Below are positions 1-7,289 of a DNA stretch of 13,249 nt, piece after piece. A program made the translations under genes and the position numbers. Source of the DNA: Thermoplasmata archaeon (GTDB taxonomy: Archaea > Thermoplasmatota > Thermoplasmata > Lutacidiplasmatales > UBA184); assembly GCA_030039135.1 (NCBI GenBank), contig JASHQN010000086.1, positions 1 to 13,249 of the forward strand, read 5' to 3'. The stretch's first letter is position 1, and each line of letters begins with the position of its first letter. Under the pieces are notes generated by a model. That model worked only from the letters and a program-made list of their open reading frames with translations, was not told the origin of the DNA and did no database searches.

Positions 1-18
1 ACGTCAGAAAATCGGGTC

Positions 19-27
19 GGATATACC
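19..27. promoter_or_regulatory. TATA-like box at left edge
   Basis: The sequence GGATATACC is among the most TATA-like short boxes in the window. Read leftward (GGTATATCC), a start about 26 nt away would fall just outside the window, so it may drive a leaderless gene to the left. Read rightward, it would place a start near the ATG at 48, whose short ORF runs antisense into the molybdopterin gene and is not convincing. A perfect 10-bp palindrome, GTGCGCGCAC, sits beside it at 38-47 and could be an operator. The assignment is inference from spacing only. Confidence 0.3.
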
Positions 28-71
28 GCCCGTATAGGTGCGCGCACATGCGCATCAAAATGGGTTTTCTG

Positions 72-728
72 TCAACGGGGTTCTGTGCCGGTCGGTTCGT
101 TGTTTTTCGAGGTGAGAGGGCGGAAAAGAGATGCCTTGCGCATGCGATGGATGACCCGTACATCATCCACATCGTATCGCGTCTGCATCCACGGATCCGC
201 GATGTTGGAGTAGCCCCGCACCTCCCAGAACCCGGGCTCGTCGTCCCGGACGAACTTCAACCCCCGTAACCACTTCGCAGACTTGTAAAAGTATCGCTTG
301 GGCACGAGCATGCGGACCGGGCCCCCATGCTCCGTGGGTAGCGGCGCCCCGTCCACGGTGTGCGCGAGCAGCACGTCGGAATCGTCGAGCGCCTCGATCG
401 GGAGGGAGGTCGTGAACCCTTGCTCGCACTCCATCACGACGAACCGGACCGTCGGCCGTGGGTGGGCCGCCTCCCGGATCGCGTGGAAGGGGGTTCCCTT
501 CCAGTGCATCCCGATTTTGGACCAAGAGGTCACGCAGTGGATGTCGCAGGTGATCTCGACCTGGGGCAGGGCGAGGAGCTCAGCGTACGAGAGGGTCCGA
601 GGGCTCTCGACCTCGCCATGGATTGATAGGGTCCAGTTCTCGGGGGTCAGCCCCTCGGGCACACTGCCCGCGTGCAGAACCGGCCAGCCCTTCGTTAGGA
701 TCTGACCCGGGGGCAGGCCGGCGGTCAT
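72..728 (-). CDS. Sulfite-oxidase-type molybdopterin-binding oxidoreductase
   Basis: This is a 218-residue protein made almost entirely of the oxidoreductase molybdopterin-binding (SUOX) fold. The motif CDIHCVTSWS at residues 61-70 holds Cys65, the expected thiolate ligand of the molybdenum. The stretch EHGGPVRMLVPKRYFYKSAKW (133-153) and the C-terminal GYSNIADPW segment are typical of the short prokaryotic members. No signal or Tat peptide and no heme domain or dimerization domain are present, so it should act in the cytoplasm; substrate and electron partner cannot be told from sequence. It starts with ATG, 46 bases after the deoxyhypusine synthase stop on the same strand, and is probably cotranscribed with it. 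The reading frame stays open upstream of this ATG, so a somewhat longer N-terminus is possible. Family is confident; the physiological reaction is unknown. Confidence 0.88.
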   Translation of the reverse strand: MTAGLPPGQILTKGWPVLHAGSVPEGLTPENWTLSIHGEVESPRTLSYAELLALPQVEITCDIHCVTSWSKIGMHWKGTPFHAIREAAHPRPTVRFVVMECEQGFTTSLPIEALDDSDVLLAHTVDGAPLPTEHGGPVRMLVPKRYFYKSAKWLRGLKFVRDDEPGFWEVRGYSNIADPWMQTRYDVDDVRVIHRMRKASLFRPLTSKNNEPTGTEPR

Positions 729-774
729 CGTTGCGTTCCGCCCCAGCGCGAGCTCGAACGCGCGCCTGAGCCCC

Positions 775-1857
775 TCAGCTACGGCCCCGCCGCGGCCGGA
801 CCTTTCGGATCTCTACCTGGTCGCCCGTCCAATCGAACGCGAGACGAGTCCGAGGCTGCCAGTGCCGCCGTCGGTCCCAGAGCGCTCCGGCCAGCATCGG
901 GAGGCCAACGGACGCTTCGATATGCGCCATCCCCCGGGTCGCGGTGGCGGAGATCTTCCCCCACGATTGTGCTTCGTCAAGCGTGCTTCCCGATAGCCCA
1001 CCCCAGTTCGGAACGTCGGTGGTGAGCTGGAGAGCGTAGTAATGCCCCTCACCCTCGCGTCCGAAGGCATAGTTCGCCATGACGATCCCGTCGTTGATCC
1101 AGTTCTTGGGCGTGCCTCCTCCGATGTACACCACCGCGGTGCGCGGAGAGTGCGCCAGGATCTGGACCAGTTCGTAGTTGTCCCGTACGGCGTCGAGGAT
1201 GAACCGGTCCTTTCTCCGCCGGTTCGCCTGGTAGTAGAGCGTGAGCCCGATCCCGATCGAGCTGTCGATAAGTGCTGGAGAGAAGACCGGCACGCCGCGG
1301 CGTGATGCGGTCGCCAGGATCGACTCGGGGTCGGGGAACTGCGCCCCAAGGAAATGGAGGAACTCCCGCGAGGAAGCCGGGCGGCGGGGAAAGCGGTCCG
1401 TGATCCGGCCGATGGTCCGGTCGGTGTCTTCGAACTTGAGCTCGTCAACGTAGGTGTCGTAGATCCGGTCCAGGTAGAGCCCCCGCAGCCGGACATCGTC
1501 GGCGGTCGGCGTCCCGATCCAGTGTCGCCCGCCGACCGACTGATAAAGGTCCTGGTACACGACCGCGCCGGTCGTCACCACGACGTCGACCAATCCCCAA
1601 TCGATGAGGTCCCGGAGCACCTTACGGAGTCCCGCGGCAATGAGGGGCCCGGCGAGCCCGATCAGGATCGTCGGTCGCTTCGGGTCGCTGAGGGCGTTCT
1701 CCCAGACCTCGAGGCAACGGGCCAGGTTCCGGGCTTGGATCGAGGTCGAGCGGAACTGGGTCAGGAGATCGCCGAGCCCCCGGACCCGTCGGACATCGAC
1801 CGGTACGACGGAACGTTTCAGGTACTCTCGGCGTCGCGAAGTGATCGAGGCGGGCAC
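775..1857 (-). CDS. dys: Deoxyhypusine synthase
   Basis: The enzyme transfers the aminobutyl group of spermidine, in an NAD-dependent reaction, to one lysine of translation factor aIF5A, the first step of hypusine formation in the cytosol. From the GTG at 1857 it has 360 residues. The active-site lysine lies in DEAQSWGKIS (Lys about 301), the NAD-binding segments TTGAVVYQDL (95-104) and GGGTPKNW (246-253) are present, and SPALIDSSIG matches the family's conserved loop. An in-frame GTG at 1872 would add five residues. I prefer 1857 because it lies about 26 nt from a TTTTAA box, the leaderless spacing seen elsewhere here. The molybdopterin gene follows on the same strand; an ATPase gene diverges upstream. 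A DHS-like paralogue acting on another amine acceptor is possible but less likely. Confidence 0.93.
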   Translation of the reverse strand: MPASITSRRREYLKRSVVPVDVRRVRGLGDLLTQFRSTSIQARNLARCLEVWENALSDPKRPTILIGLAGPLIAAGLRKVLRDLIDWGLVDVVVTTGAVVYQDLYQSVGGRHWIGTPTADDVRLRGLYLDRIYDTYVDELKFEDTDRTIGRITDRFPRRPASSREFLHFLGAQFPDPESILATASRRGVPVFSPALIDSSIGIGLTLYYQANRRRKDRFILDAVRDNYELVQILAHSPRTAVVYIGGGTPKNWINDGIVMANYAFGREGEGHYYALQLTTDVPNWGGLSGSTLDEAQSWGKISATATRGMAHIEASVGLPMLAGALWDRRRHWQPRTRLAFDWTGDQVEIRKVRPRRGRS

Positions 1858-1879
1858 AACGGCGCGACGCACGGCGCGC

Positions 1880-1887
1880 TTTTAACC
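1880..1887 (-). promoter_or_regulatory. TATA box of deoxyhypusine synthase
   Basis: On the minus strand the sequence reads GGTTAAAA. Its centre lies about 26 nt upstream of the GTG at 1857, which would make the mRNA leaderless. The other in-frame GTG (1872) is only about 11 nt from the box and would lie upstream of the expected transcription start. The inference rests on spacing and archaeal promoter rules. Confidence 0.55.
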
Positions 1888-1920
1888 GCTCGGAAGACGT
1901 TTCCGCGCCGACGGGCCATC

Positions 1921-1928
1921 GTTAAATC
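1921..1928 (+). promoter_or_regulatory. TATA box of the P-loop ATPase gene
   Basis: The sequence GTTAAATC is centred at about 1924, so transcription should start near 1951, ten bases before the GTG at 1961. AGGGG at 1951-1955 could act as a weak ribosome-binding site. The box is separate from the divergent deoxyhypusine synthase box about 42 bp away. Confidence 0.5.
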
Positions 1929-1960
1929 CCGGGACGTCAGCATCGTCCCTAGGGGTCCGG

Positions 1961-4255
1961 GTGTCTCCCACACCGTCGCCAGTGCTACGGGCGCTGGAAG
2001 GACTGTCCGACTACGCCGGGCGGACCGTCGTGATTTCGGGCCCGCCGATGAGCGGCAAGTCGGCGATGTTGGCGGAGATTCGGGCGACACTCGCCGAGCG
2101 CTCGGCCCGCATCGTCGAGCTCCGAGGCAGCTACCGGGCCCGATCGATCCCGTACGGTGCGCTCGACGGCCTCTCTCAGGGCTTCGCCACAATGAACGGA
2201 GAGGGGAGCCCCAGCGGCGACCTCGACACGCCGGACCTCGGCTCGGTCCCCGATGTGCCGATGGCCCCGATCCCCTATCTCGCGGACCGCCTTCCGTCGA
2301 GCCGGCGGAGTCGGGCGGATCGAGGACGCACGACGTTCCTCGGCCAGCCGGTCCGAAGTCGATCCGCCAACGAGGGCGACCCCGAGGCATACTGGCAGCA
2401 GCTCCTGCCGCAGTTCCGCGCGCCGGACTACCGAAGCGTCGCGCTCCTGATCGAGGACGGGGCGCTCTTCGATCCCGACAGCCGGGAGTTCGTCGTCGCG
2501 CTGTCGCGAAAGGCTCGCCTCCGGCCCCTCCTCATCGTCTGCGCGCTCGACACGTCGGTACCGGGCTACATGTCCTGGGAGGATTCGTTCCTGGGCCGCG
2601 GTGACGTCGACTGGGTGCGACTTCCCCAGTCCGCGCCCGACGCTCGCGAGGCGCACCGACTCAAGGGGATCTTCGACGACCTACCGTCCGTGAGCCAGCG
2701 CATGGTCGGCTACGTGGCCCTGCTGGGCGGGAATGTGGGCGAGGTGGTGCTCTCTCGCGTTGCCCGGCTGAGCTACACCCAGCTCGCCGAGGCCCTTCTC
2801 CCGGCGACCGGCGTCGGACTGATCAAGGTCCAGGACGGCAAGGTCCTCATCCCGCACCTCGCGTGGATCTCGCTGACCGCCGACCTCATTCCGGGCAAGC
2901 AGCTCAGCGAGATGCACCTCGAGATCGCGAACGCCCTCGCAGCGCTGTCGCCGGAGCCGTCGTTGGCCCGGCGCATCGAGGTCGCGCGGCACTACCTCGC
3001 ATGGTTTCCCGGGCCGATGGCGCTGAAGCACCTGCTCGAGGCCGGAGAGCTTAGCCTCCACCTCCTCGCCTACGACTCCGCGGAGGAGCTCTTCGCCGAG
3101 GCGATCGGATGCCTGCCGGCACTGCCCGCGGGAGAGCGCGGGTCGGCGGAGGCCGAGCTCCGTCTCCTGCACGCCCAATCGTTGTTCTGTGCGGGACGGC
3201 CGGCCGAGGCGGAGGCCCAGATGACCGAGGGCTTCGCCCGCGCGCTGCAGGCCAAGGTCTCGGCCGATGTCGTGGCAGAGTGGATGGAAGCGCTCGTCCT
3301 CATCATGCGCGTCGTCGGCCCGCGTCCTTCGCTCGTCCAATCGCTCATGGAGCTCGCCGATCGGGCGCACGACGCCCGCATGCTCGAGATCGAGATCCTC
3401 GTCCAGTCGCTGCTCGCGGAATTCTACTGGGAGAGGACCCAGGACGAGAAGTCCCGCGAGGAGTCCCGCCGCTCGGGCGCTCTCGCGCAGACACTCCCCC
3501 CGGGACACCTCCAAGCGACCGCGCTGGTCTCGGTCGGTCTCGCCCGTATCGAAGGGACGGCCGAGGAACAGGAGCTCGCCGGCCGGTTCCTGCGGACCGC
3601 GCGCACGCTCCTCGGCCGGGCCCGGCGATGGGAGTTCGACCACCTCGTGGGGGACCTCGAGGCGCGTCTGCTCGAGGCACAGGGGGACTGGGCGAAGGCT
3701 CTGCAGCAGCGCGAGCAGGCCGTCGCGAGCCTGCAGCGACAGCGACTACCGAACGTGGAGATCTACCACCAGCTCGCGATCGCGGCCATCCTCTTCGACC
3801 ACCGCAACGCGAAAGGGGTCGAGGCGGCACTCGAGCGGGCCCGCGCGATCGCCGAGAACCTGCATCTGCTGCCGCCGTCGCCGTGCCTGCTGCGCCTCCT
3901 CCTCCTCGAGGGTCGGTACCGCGCGCTCAACGGGGAGACCGGGGCCGCGCGAGACCGCTGGGAGGCGATCGTCGAGTCGCCGACGGGGGAGATGCTCCCC
4001 CGCGTGAGGGCAGAGACGCTCGTGCGTCTCGCGCTCTTGGAGTACACGAACGGCCGGACCGAAGTCGCCGACTCGTACGTCGCACTCGTCGGCAACCCCG
4101 AAGTTCGGCGAGGACTCCCGCCGGGCTGGGCTGCGATGATGGGTAACCTCGCAGCGATCGCCAACGCGAGCCACCACGGCGGGGACGTTCTGCCTCCCGC
4201 GCGACCGTCAACCGGTCGTCGCGACGGCCAGAGCCGAGAACGCGCTCGGCGCTAG
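1961..4255 (+). CDS. STAND-like P-loop ATPase with TPR-like helical tail
   Basis: This is a 764-residue protein. Residues 20-235 form a P-loop NTPase domain: Walker A GPPMSGKS at 27-34, Walker B ALLIEDG at 161-167 and a sensor-like strand PLLIVCALDTS at 189-199. Residues about 240-330 look like a winged-helix/lid segment. From about 335 to 735 the chain is nearly all helical, with repeats of the kind A-E-LF-A-AI found in tetratricopeptide (TPR) units. This layout recalls AAA_16/MalT-like STAND ATPases, which act as ligand-triggered switches, but no LuxR-type or other DNA-binding domain is visible at either end. Residues 80-140 are a low-complexity Ser/Pro/Arg-rich insert. No signal peptide or membrane segment is seen. 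The GTG start precedes the P loop by 26 residues. The last 48 bases overlap the 3' end of the convergent GDT1-like gene. Domain call is good; function unknown. Confidence 0.85.
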   Translation: MSPTPSPVLRALEGLSDYAGRTVVISGPPMSGKSAMLAEIRATLAERSARIVELRGSYRARSIPYGALDGLSQGFATMNGEGSPSGDLDTPDLGSVPDVPMAPIPYLADRLPSSRRSRADRGRTTFLGQPVRSRSANEGDPEAYWQQLLPQFRAPDYRSVALLIEDGALFDPDSREFVVALSRKARLRPLLIVCALDTSVPGYMSWEDSFLGRGDVDWVRLPQSAPDAREAHRLKGIFDDLPSVSQRMVGYVALLGGNVGEVVLSRVARLSYTQLAEALLPATGVGLIKVQDGKVLIPHLAWISLTADLIPGKQLSEMHLEIANALAALSPEPSLARRIEVARHYLAWFPGPMALKHLLEAGELSLHLLAYDSAEELFAEAIGCLPALPAGERGSAEAELRLLHAQSLFCAGRPAEAEAQMTEGFARALQAKVSADVVAEWMEALVLIMRVVGPRPSLVQSLMELADRAHDARMLEIEILVQSLLAEFYWERTQDEKSREESRRSGALAQTLPPGHLQATALVSVGLARIEGTAEEQELAGRFLRTARTLLGRARRWEFDHLVGDLEARLLEAQGDWAKALQQREQAVASLQRQRLPNVEIYHQLAIAAILFDHRNAKGVEAALERARAIAENLHLLPPSPCLLRLLLLEGRYRALNGETGAARDRWEAIVESPTGEMLPRVRAETLVRLALLEYTNGRTEVADSYVALVGNPEVRRGLPPGWAAMMGNLAAIANASHHGGDVLPPARPSTGRRDGQSRERARR

Positions 4256-4828
4256 CCCATAGGCGATCGTCAACGCCCCCACGATCAGCAAGACGGCCAC
4301 CACGATCCGGTGGAGCAGCGCGGGCTCGACGCGAAGTCCTATCCGTCGGCCCAGCCAGGCGTCCCACGCGGCGACGATCGATAGCGAGGACGCTCCCGCG
4401 AGGAACACGGTGAGCCAACCCCACGCCGGTACGAAAAGGACCTCGAGGATCATCGTCGTGTCGCCCATCTCGAGGGCGAGGACGGTCCCGAAGGCGGCCA
4501 GGAAGGCGGTCCGGCGGGTCGATTCGGCCACGCCTTCCTCTTCGGGTCCGCGGTACCAGAGCCACAACGCGTAGCCGATGAGGCACGCGCCCGCTCCGAT
4601 CCGCAGGAGGCCGATGCGGCCCGAACCGAGGACGGCCACGAGCGCCGCGCCGACCGAGACGGCGATCGCGCTCGAGGCGACGAAGGCGGCCGCACCCCCG
4701 GCGAAGGTGGGACCGACGGGACGGCGGGAGGCGAGCGCGATCAGTGCGAAGCTGGTCCGGTCGACGACCTCGAACCCTCCGACGACGGCGAAGACGACAA
4801 CGAATCCGCCGAGGGCTGCGAGATCCAC
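4208..4828 (-). CDS. GDT1/TMEM165 (UPF0016) family membrane transporter
   Basis: This is a 206-residue protein with about six membrane helices in two similar halves, the layout of the UPF0016/GDT1/TMEM165 family. Characterised members move Mn2+, Ca2+ or H+ across membranes. Each half normally carries an E-x-G-D-(K/R)-(T/S) signature. Here the first is EVVDRTS (residues 20-26, Gly replaced by Val) and the second is EMGDTTM (120-126, Lys/Arg replaced by Thr); the acidic residues are kept. Substrate is therefore uncertain. It starts with GTG 16 bases after the pyrI stop on the same strand, so it is the last gene of a pyrB-pyrI operon. Its 3' end overlaps the convergent ATPase gene by 48 bases, which is unusual but both frames look genuine. 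A small LysE/cadmium-type exporter is the main alternative. Confidence 0.78.
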   Translation of the reverse strand: MDLAALGGFVVVFAVVGGFEVVDRTSFALIALASRRPVGPTFAGGAAAFVASSAIAVSVGAALVAVLGSGRIGLLRIGAGACLIGYALWLWYRGPEEEGVAESTRRTAFLAAFGTVLALEMGDTTMILEVLFVPAWGWLTVFLAGASSLSIVAAWDAWLGRRIGLRVEPALLHRIVVAVLLIVGALTIAYGLAPSAFSALAVATTG

Positions 4829-4844
4829 GGCCGCGCGGTTCGCC

Positions 4845-5303
4845 TCAAGCGAGGTGGCGGAGGAAGTCCTCGACCCGCCGCTCGCAGAAGACGCAGGTGA
4901 GGACGACGGGCCGGCGCTGCGTCACTTCGAACTCGCTCTCGATCGGCTCGGACTGGTTGGTGATGCAGTTCAGGTTCGGGCACCTCAGGACGCCCACGAT
5001 CCGCTCGGGGAGATCGACGGGCCGCTTCTCTCGCACCTTGTAGTCTCGAATGATGGAGATCGTCGCCGTAGGCGCGATGAGAGCGATCGCGTTCACTTTC
5101 CGAGGCGAGAGCTCCATGTTCTCCACCTTGACGATGTCCTTCCACCCGAGCTTGCCCGACCGCACGTGCAGCGCGACGCTGACGGTCGAGTCCTTGTCGA
5201 GCGTTTGCACGCCCACGATCCGCAGCACCTCGAGGGCGAGCCCGTTGGTGATGTGGTCGATCACGGTGCCGTTCTTGATCGGGGTGATCTTCAGCTCGCG
5301 CAC
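4845..5303 (-). CDS. pyrI: Aspartate carbamoyltransferase regulatory chain
   Basis: PyrI binds nucleotides and, with PyrB, forms the allosteric aspartate carbamoyltransferase of de novo pyrimidine synthesis. The protein has 152 residues, the usual length. The N-terminal nucleotide-binding domain opens with IKNGTVIDHI (9-18) and contains LGWKDIVKVEN. The C-terminal zinc domain has its four cysteines at 108, 113, 137 and 140 (CPNLNC and CVFC), which bind the zinc that holds the chains together. The GTG start lies 7 bases after the pyrB stop, as in a tight operon. Complete zinc ligands suggest a working holoenzyme, with feedback regulation by nucleotides expected from the family. Confidence 0.96.
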   Translation of the reverse strand: MRELKITPIKNGTVIDHITNGLALEVLRIVGVQTLDKDSTVSVALHVRSGKLGWKDIVKVENMELSPRKVNAIALIAPTATISIIRDYKVREKRPVDLPERIVGVLRCPNLNCITNQSEPIESEFEVTQRRPVVLTCVFCERRVEDFLRHLA

Positions 5304-5310
5304 GCCCGTC

Positions 5311-6255
5311 TCACTCCGCCTTGCGCCGCTTGGGCGAGCCGAGGATCGCGTTGAGCAGGGCCATCCGTACGGGAACGGCGAGGAACGCCTGCCGGAAGTA
5401 TGCCGCGTGCGGGGTCGAATCGACCTCGGGGGCGATCTCGCCCGCTCGCGGAAGGGGGTGGAGCACGATCAGGCGCGGCTTCGCTCCCACGAGCACCGCG
5501 TTGTCGATCCGGTAGGACCCGGCGACCTTCTGGTACTCGCTCTCGTCCGGGAACCGTTCACGCTGGATGCGGGTGACGTAGAGTACGTCCGCGTCTCGGA
5601 TCGCCCGGTGGAGCTGGTCTTCCTCCACGAGCTTGACGCCCATGTGTTCGAGCTGGTCGCGGACCTCGTCGGGCAGCCGAAGGGTGGGCGGCGACGAGAG
5701 GACAAGCTCGGAACCGAAGAGCGCGAGCGCGTACGCGAGCGAGTGGACCGTGCGGCCGTACTTCAGATCCCCGAGGAGGACGACTCGAAGTCCCGAAAGC
5801 GTCCCGAACGCCTCCTCCATCGTCGCGAGGTCGAGCAGCGTCTGGGTCGGGTGCTGTCCCGCGCCGTCCCCCGCGTTGATGACCGGTTTGTCCGAGGCTC
5901 GGCCGGCGAGCCGGGCCGAGCCTTCGTTCGGGTGGCGAAGAACGATCGCGTCGGCGTACGCGTTCAGCATCCGGATCGTGTCGTTGAGGCTCTCGCCCTT
6001 ACGGACCGAGGACGAGCCCGGGTCGGCGATGGTGATGCAGTGACCGCCGAGCCGGTGCACGGCGGACTCGAACGAGAGCCGGGTCCGCGTCGAGGGCTCG
6101 AAGAACGCCATGGCGACGATCTTGTCCTCGAGCGGATGGGTGACTTTCTTGCCCTCCGCGTACGGGATCATCCGTCGCGCGTCCGCGACGAGGGTCTCGA
6201 TCTCGTCGCGCGAGAGATCGCGGATCGAGATCACGTCGCGCCCGTGGAGCGTCAC
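5311..6255 (-). CDS. pyrB: Aspartate carbamoyltransferase catalytic chain
   Basis: PyrB joins carbamoyl phosphate and L-aspartate to give N-carbamoyl-L-aspartate, the committed step of pyrimidine synthesis, in the cytosol. The 314 residues are a normal length. Key motifs are all present: carbamoyl-phosphate site STRTR (55-59), the SSSVRKGES loop (81-89) with its active-site lysine (Lys86), GAGQHPTQ (131-138), DLKYGRTVHS (163-172), RIQRERF (229-235) and HPLPR (266-270). The first gene of a pyrB-pyrI-GDT1 operon, it starts with GTG at 6255, 26.5 nt from the centre of a CTTAAG box shared with the divergent EamA gene, so its mRNA is probably leaderless. The SSSVRKGES and RIQRERF motifs separate it from ornithine carbamoyltransferase. 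Confidence 0.97.
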   Translation of the reverse strand: MTLHGRDVISIRDLSRDEIETLVADARRMIPYAEGKKVTHPLEDKIVAMAFFEPSTRTRLSFESAVHRLGGHCITIADPGSSSVRKGESLNDTIRMLNAYADAIVLRHPNEGSARLAGRASDKPVINAGDGAGQHPTQTLLDLATMEEAFGTLSGLRVVLLGDLKYGRTVHSLAYALALFGSELVLSSPPTLRLPDEVRDQLEHMGVKLVEEDQLHRAIRDADVLYVTRIQRERFPDESEYQKVAGSYRIDNAVLVGAKPRLIVLHPLPRAGEIAPEVDSTPHAAYFRQAFLAVPVRMALLNAILGSPKRRKAE

Positions 6256-6274
6256 CGGCCCGGCGAGAGGGTCC

Positions 6275-6286
6275 TTTCCTTAAGAC
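6275..6286. promoter_or_regulatory. Shared bidirectional TATA box, pyrB / EamA
   Basis: The palindrome CTTAAG (6279-6284, centre 6281.5) is the only AT-rich element between the divergent genes. The pyrB GTG begins at 6255 and the EamA GTG at 6308, each exactly 26.5 nt from this centre, the standard archaeal distance between TATA box and transcription start. One symmetric box could therefore serve two leaderless transcripts. This is inferred from geometry; no transcript data are available. Confidence 0.55.
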
Positions 6287-6307
6287 CTTCGCGCGTTGGG
6301 CTCGGCC

Positions 6308-7225
6308 GTGCCACCTCCGTCGACGTGGTCGTGGTCCACCCGGGGGGCGTTTTTGCTGCTCGTCCTCGTCTGGGGACTCAACTACCCGTTCGTCAACCTC
6401 GGTCTCGAATTCGCCTCTCCCCTTTGGCTCGCGACGCTCCGCGCGGGGCTCGGCGCGCTCACGACCCTCGCTGTCGTCACCGCGCAGCGTTCGTGGGGGA
6501 CCCTCGGGCCCGCGGGACGGCGCGACGCGCTGCTCCTGGGCCTTCCGAACACGGCAGTCTTCTTCGGCCTCTGGTTCTGGGCCGCGCAATCCGTTACCCC
6601 GGGGATCGCCGCCGTCATGATCTATACCTTCCCGCTCTGGGTCGCTGTACTCTCCCTCCCGGTGCTCGGCTACCACCTCGCGGCTGTCCAATGGGGCTCG
6701 GTCGCCGTCGGATTCGTCGGGGTGGCCCTGATCTCGCAGGTCGGCATCGCCGGGAAGACGGTCGTGTCGCTCCCGGCCGCGAGTGCCTTACTCGCCGCGG
6801 CCGTTGCCTGGGCCCTGGGCACCGTCGTCTTTCAGCGACGGTTCCAGCGTACCGAGATGATGGAGGCGAACGCCTACCAACTCGTCGGGGGGACCGTCGG
6901 GCTCATCGTGGCGACCGCGATCCTTGCTCCGCTGCCAGTGCCGGTCGCGTCGACCGATTTGTTCGCCTCGCTCGTCTGGATCGGGATCCTTGGGACCGCC
7001 CTCGCTTATGTGATCTGGTTCACCCTTCTCGGTCGAACCCCCGCAGCGACGCTGAGTGCGTACCTCTTCTTGGTGCCCGTCGTCGCGCTCGCAGCATCGG
7101 CGGTTTTCTTTGGAGAGCGACTGACCCTTCTTCAGCTTGTGGGCGTTGCGCTCGTCCTCGCGAGCATCTTCGGGATCGCTCGGGCTCAGGGCGGCTCGAC
7201 TCCATCGGGCGACGACCGCCGATGA
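6308..7225 (+). CDS. EamA-type (drug/metabolite transporter superfamily) permease
   Basis: This is an integral membrane protein of 305 residues with about ten membrane helices arranged as two EamA repeats (roughly residues 10-135 and 145-290). Typical features are the first helix LLLVLVWGLNYPFVN, and the second-repeat pattern GTALAYVIWFTLLGRTPAATLSAYLFLVPVVA followed by FFGERL. Family members export amino acids, purines or other small metabolites; the substrate cannot be predicted. I prefer the GTG at 6308. The longer in-frame TTG at 6296 would lie upstream of the transcription start expected from the TATA box at 6279-6284. It diverges from pyrB and probably shares that box, so coupled expression is possible, but a link to pyrimidine metabolism is not shown. 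Confidence 0.9.
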   Translation: MPPPSTWSWSTRGAFLLLVLVWGLNYPFVNLGLEFASPLWLATLRAGLGALTTLAVVTAQRSWGTLGPAGRRDALLLGLPNTAVFFGLWFWAAQSVTPGIAAVMIYTFPLWVAVLSLPVLGYHLAAVQWGSVAVGFVGVALISQVGIAGKTVVSLPAASALLAAAVAWALGTVVFQRRFQRTEMMEANAYQLVGGTVGLIVATAILAPLPVPVASTDLFASLVWIGILGTALAYVIWFTLLGRTPAATLSAYLFLVPVVALAASAVFFGERLTLLQLVGVALVLASIFGIARAQGGSTPSGDDRR

Positions 7226-7260
7226 CGTCCCGGCCCACACGTGAATTCGCATCCGCGGCC

Positions 7261-7268
7261 GATTTAGG
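7261..7268 (+). promoter_or_regulatory. TATA box of the YbaK-HAD gene
   Basis: The sequence GATTTAGG is centred about 26 nt upstream of the GTG at 7290, consistent with a leaderless mRNA. There is no Shine-Dalgarno-like sequence just before that GTG. Confidence 0.5.
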
Positions 7269-7289
7269 TCCCCGCCGACATGGCCCCGC

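Noticed and set aside
48..269. 73-codon plus-strand ORF with a TATA-like box about 26 nt upstream
   Set aside because: From base 72 it is antisense to the well-supported molybdopterin gene, and its translation has no family features; the box fits a leftward gene equally well.
1354..2604. 416-codon plus-strand ORF across the deoxyhypusine synthase/ATPase junction
   Set aside because: Antisense to the synthase and out of frame with the ATPase; composition is typical of a GC-rich shadow frame.
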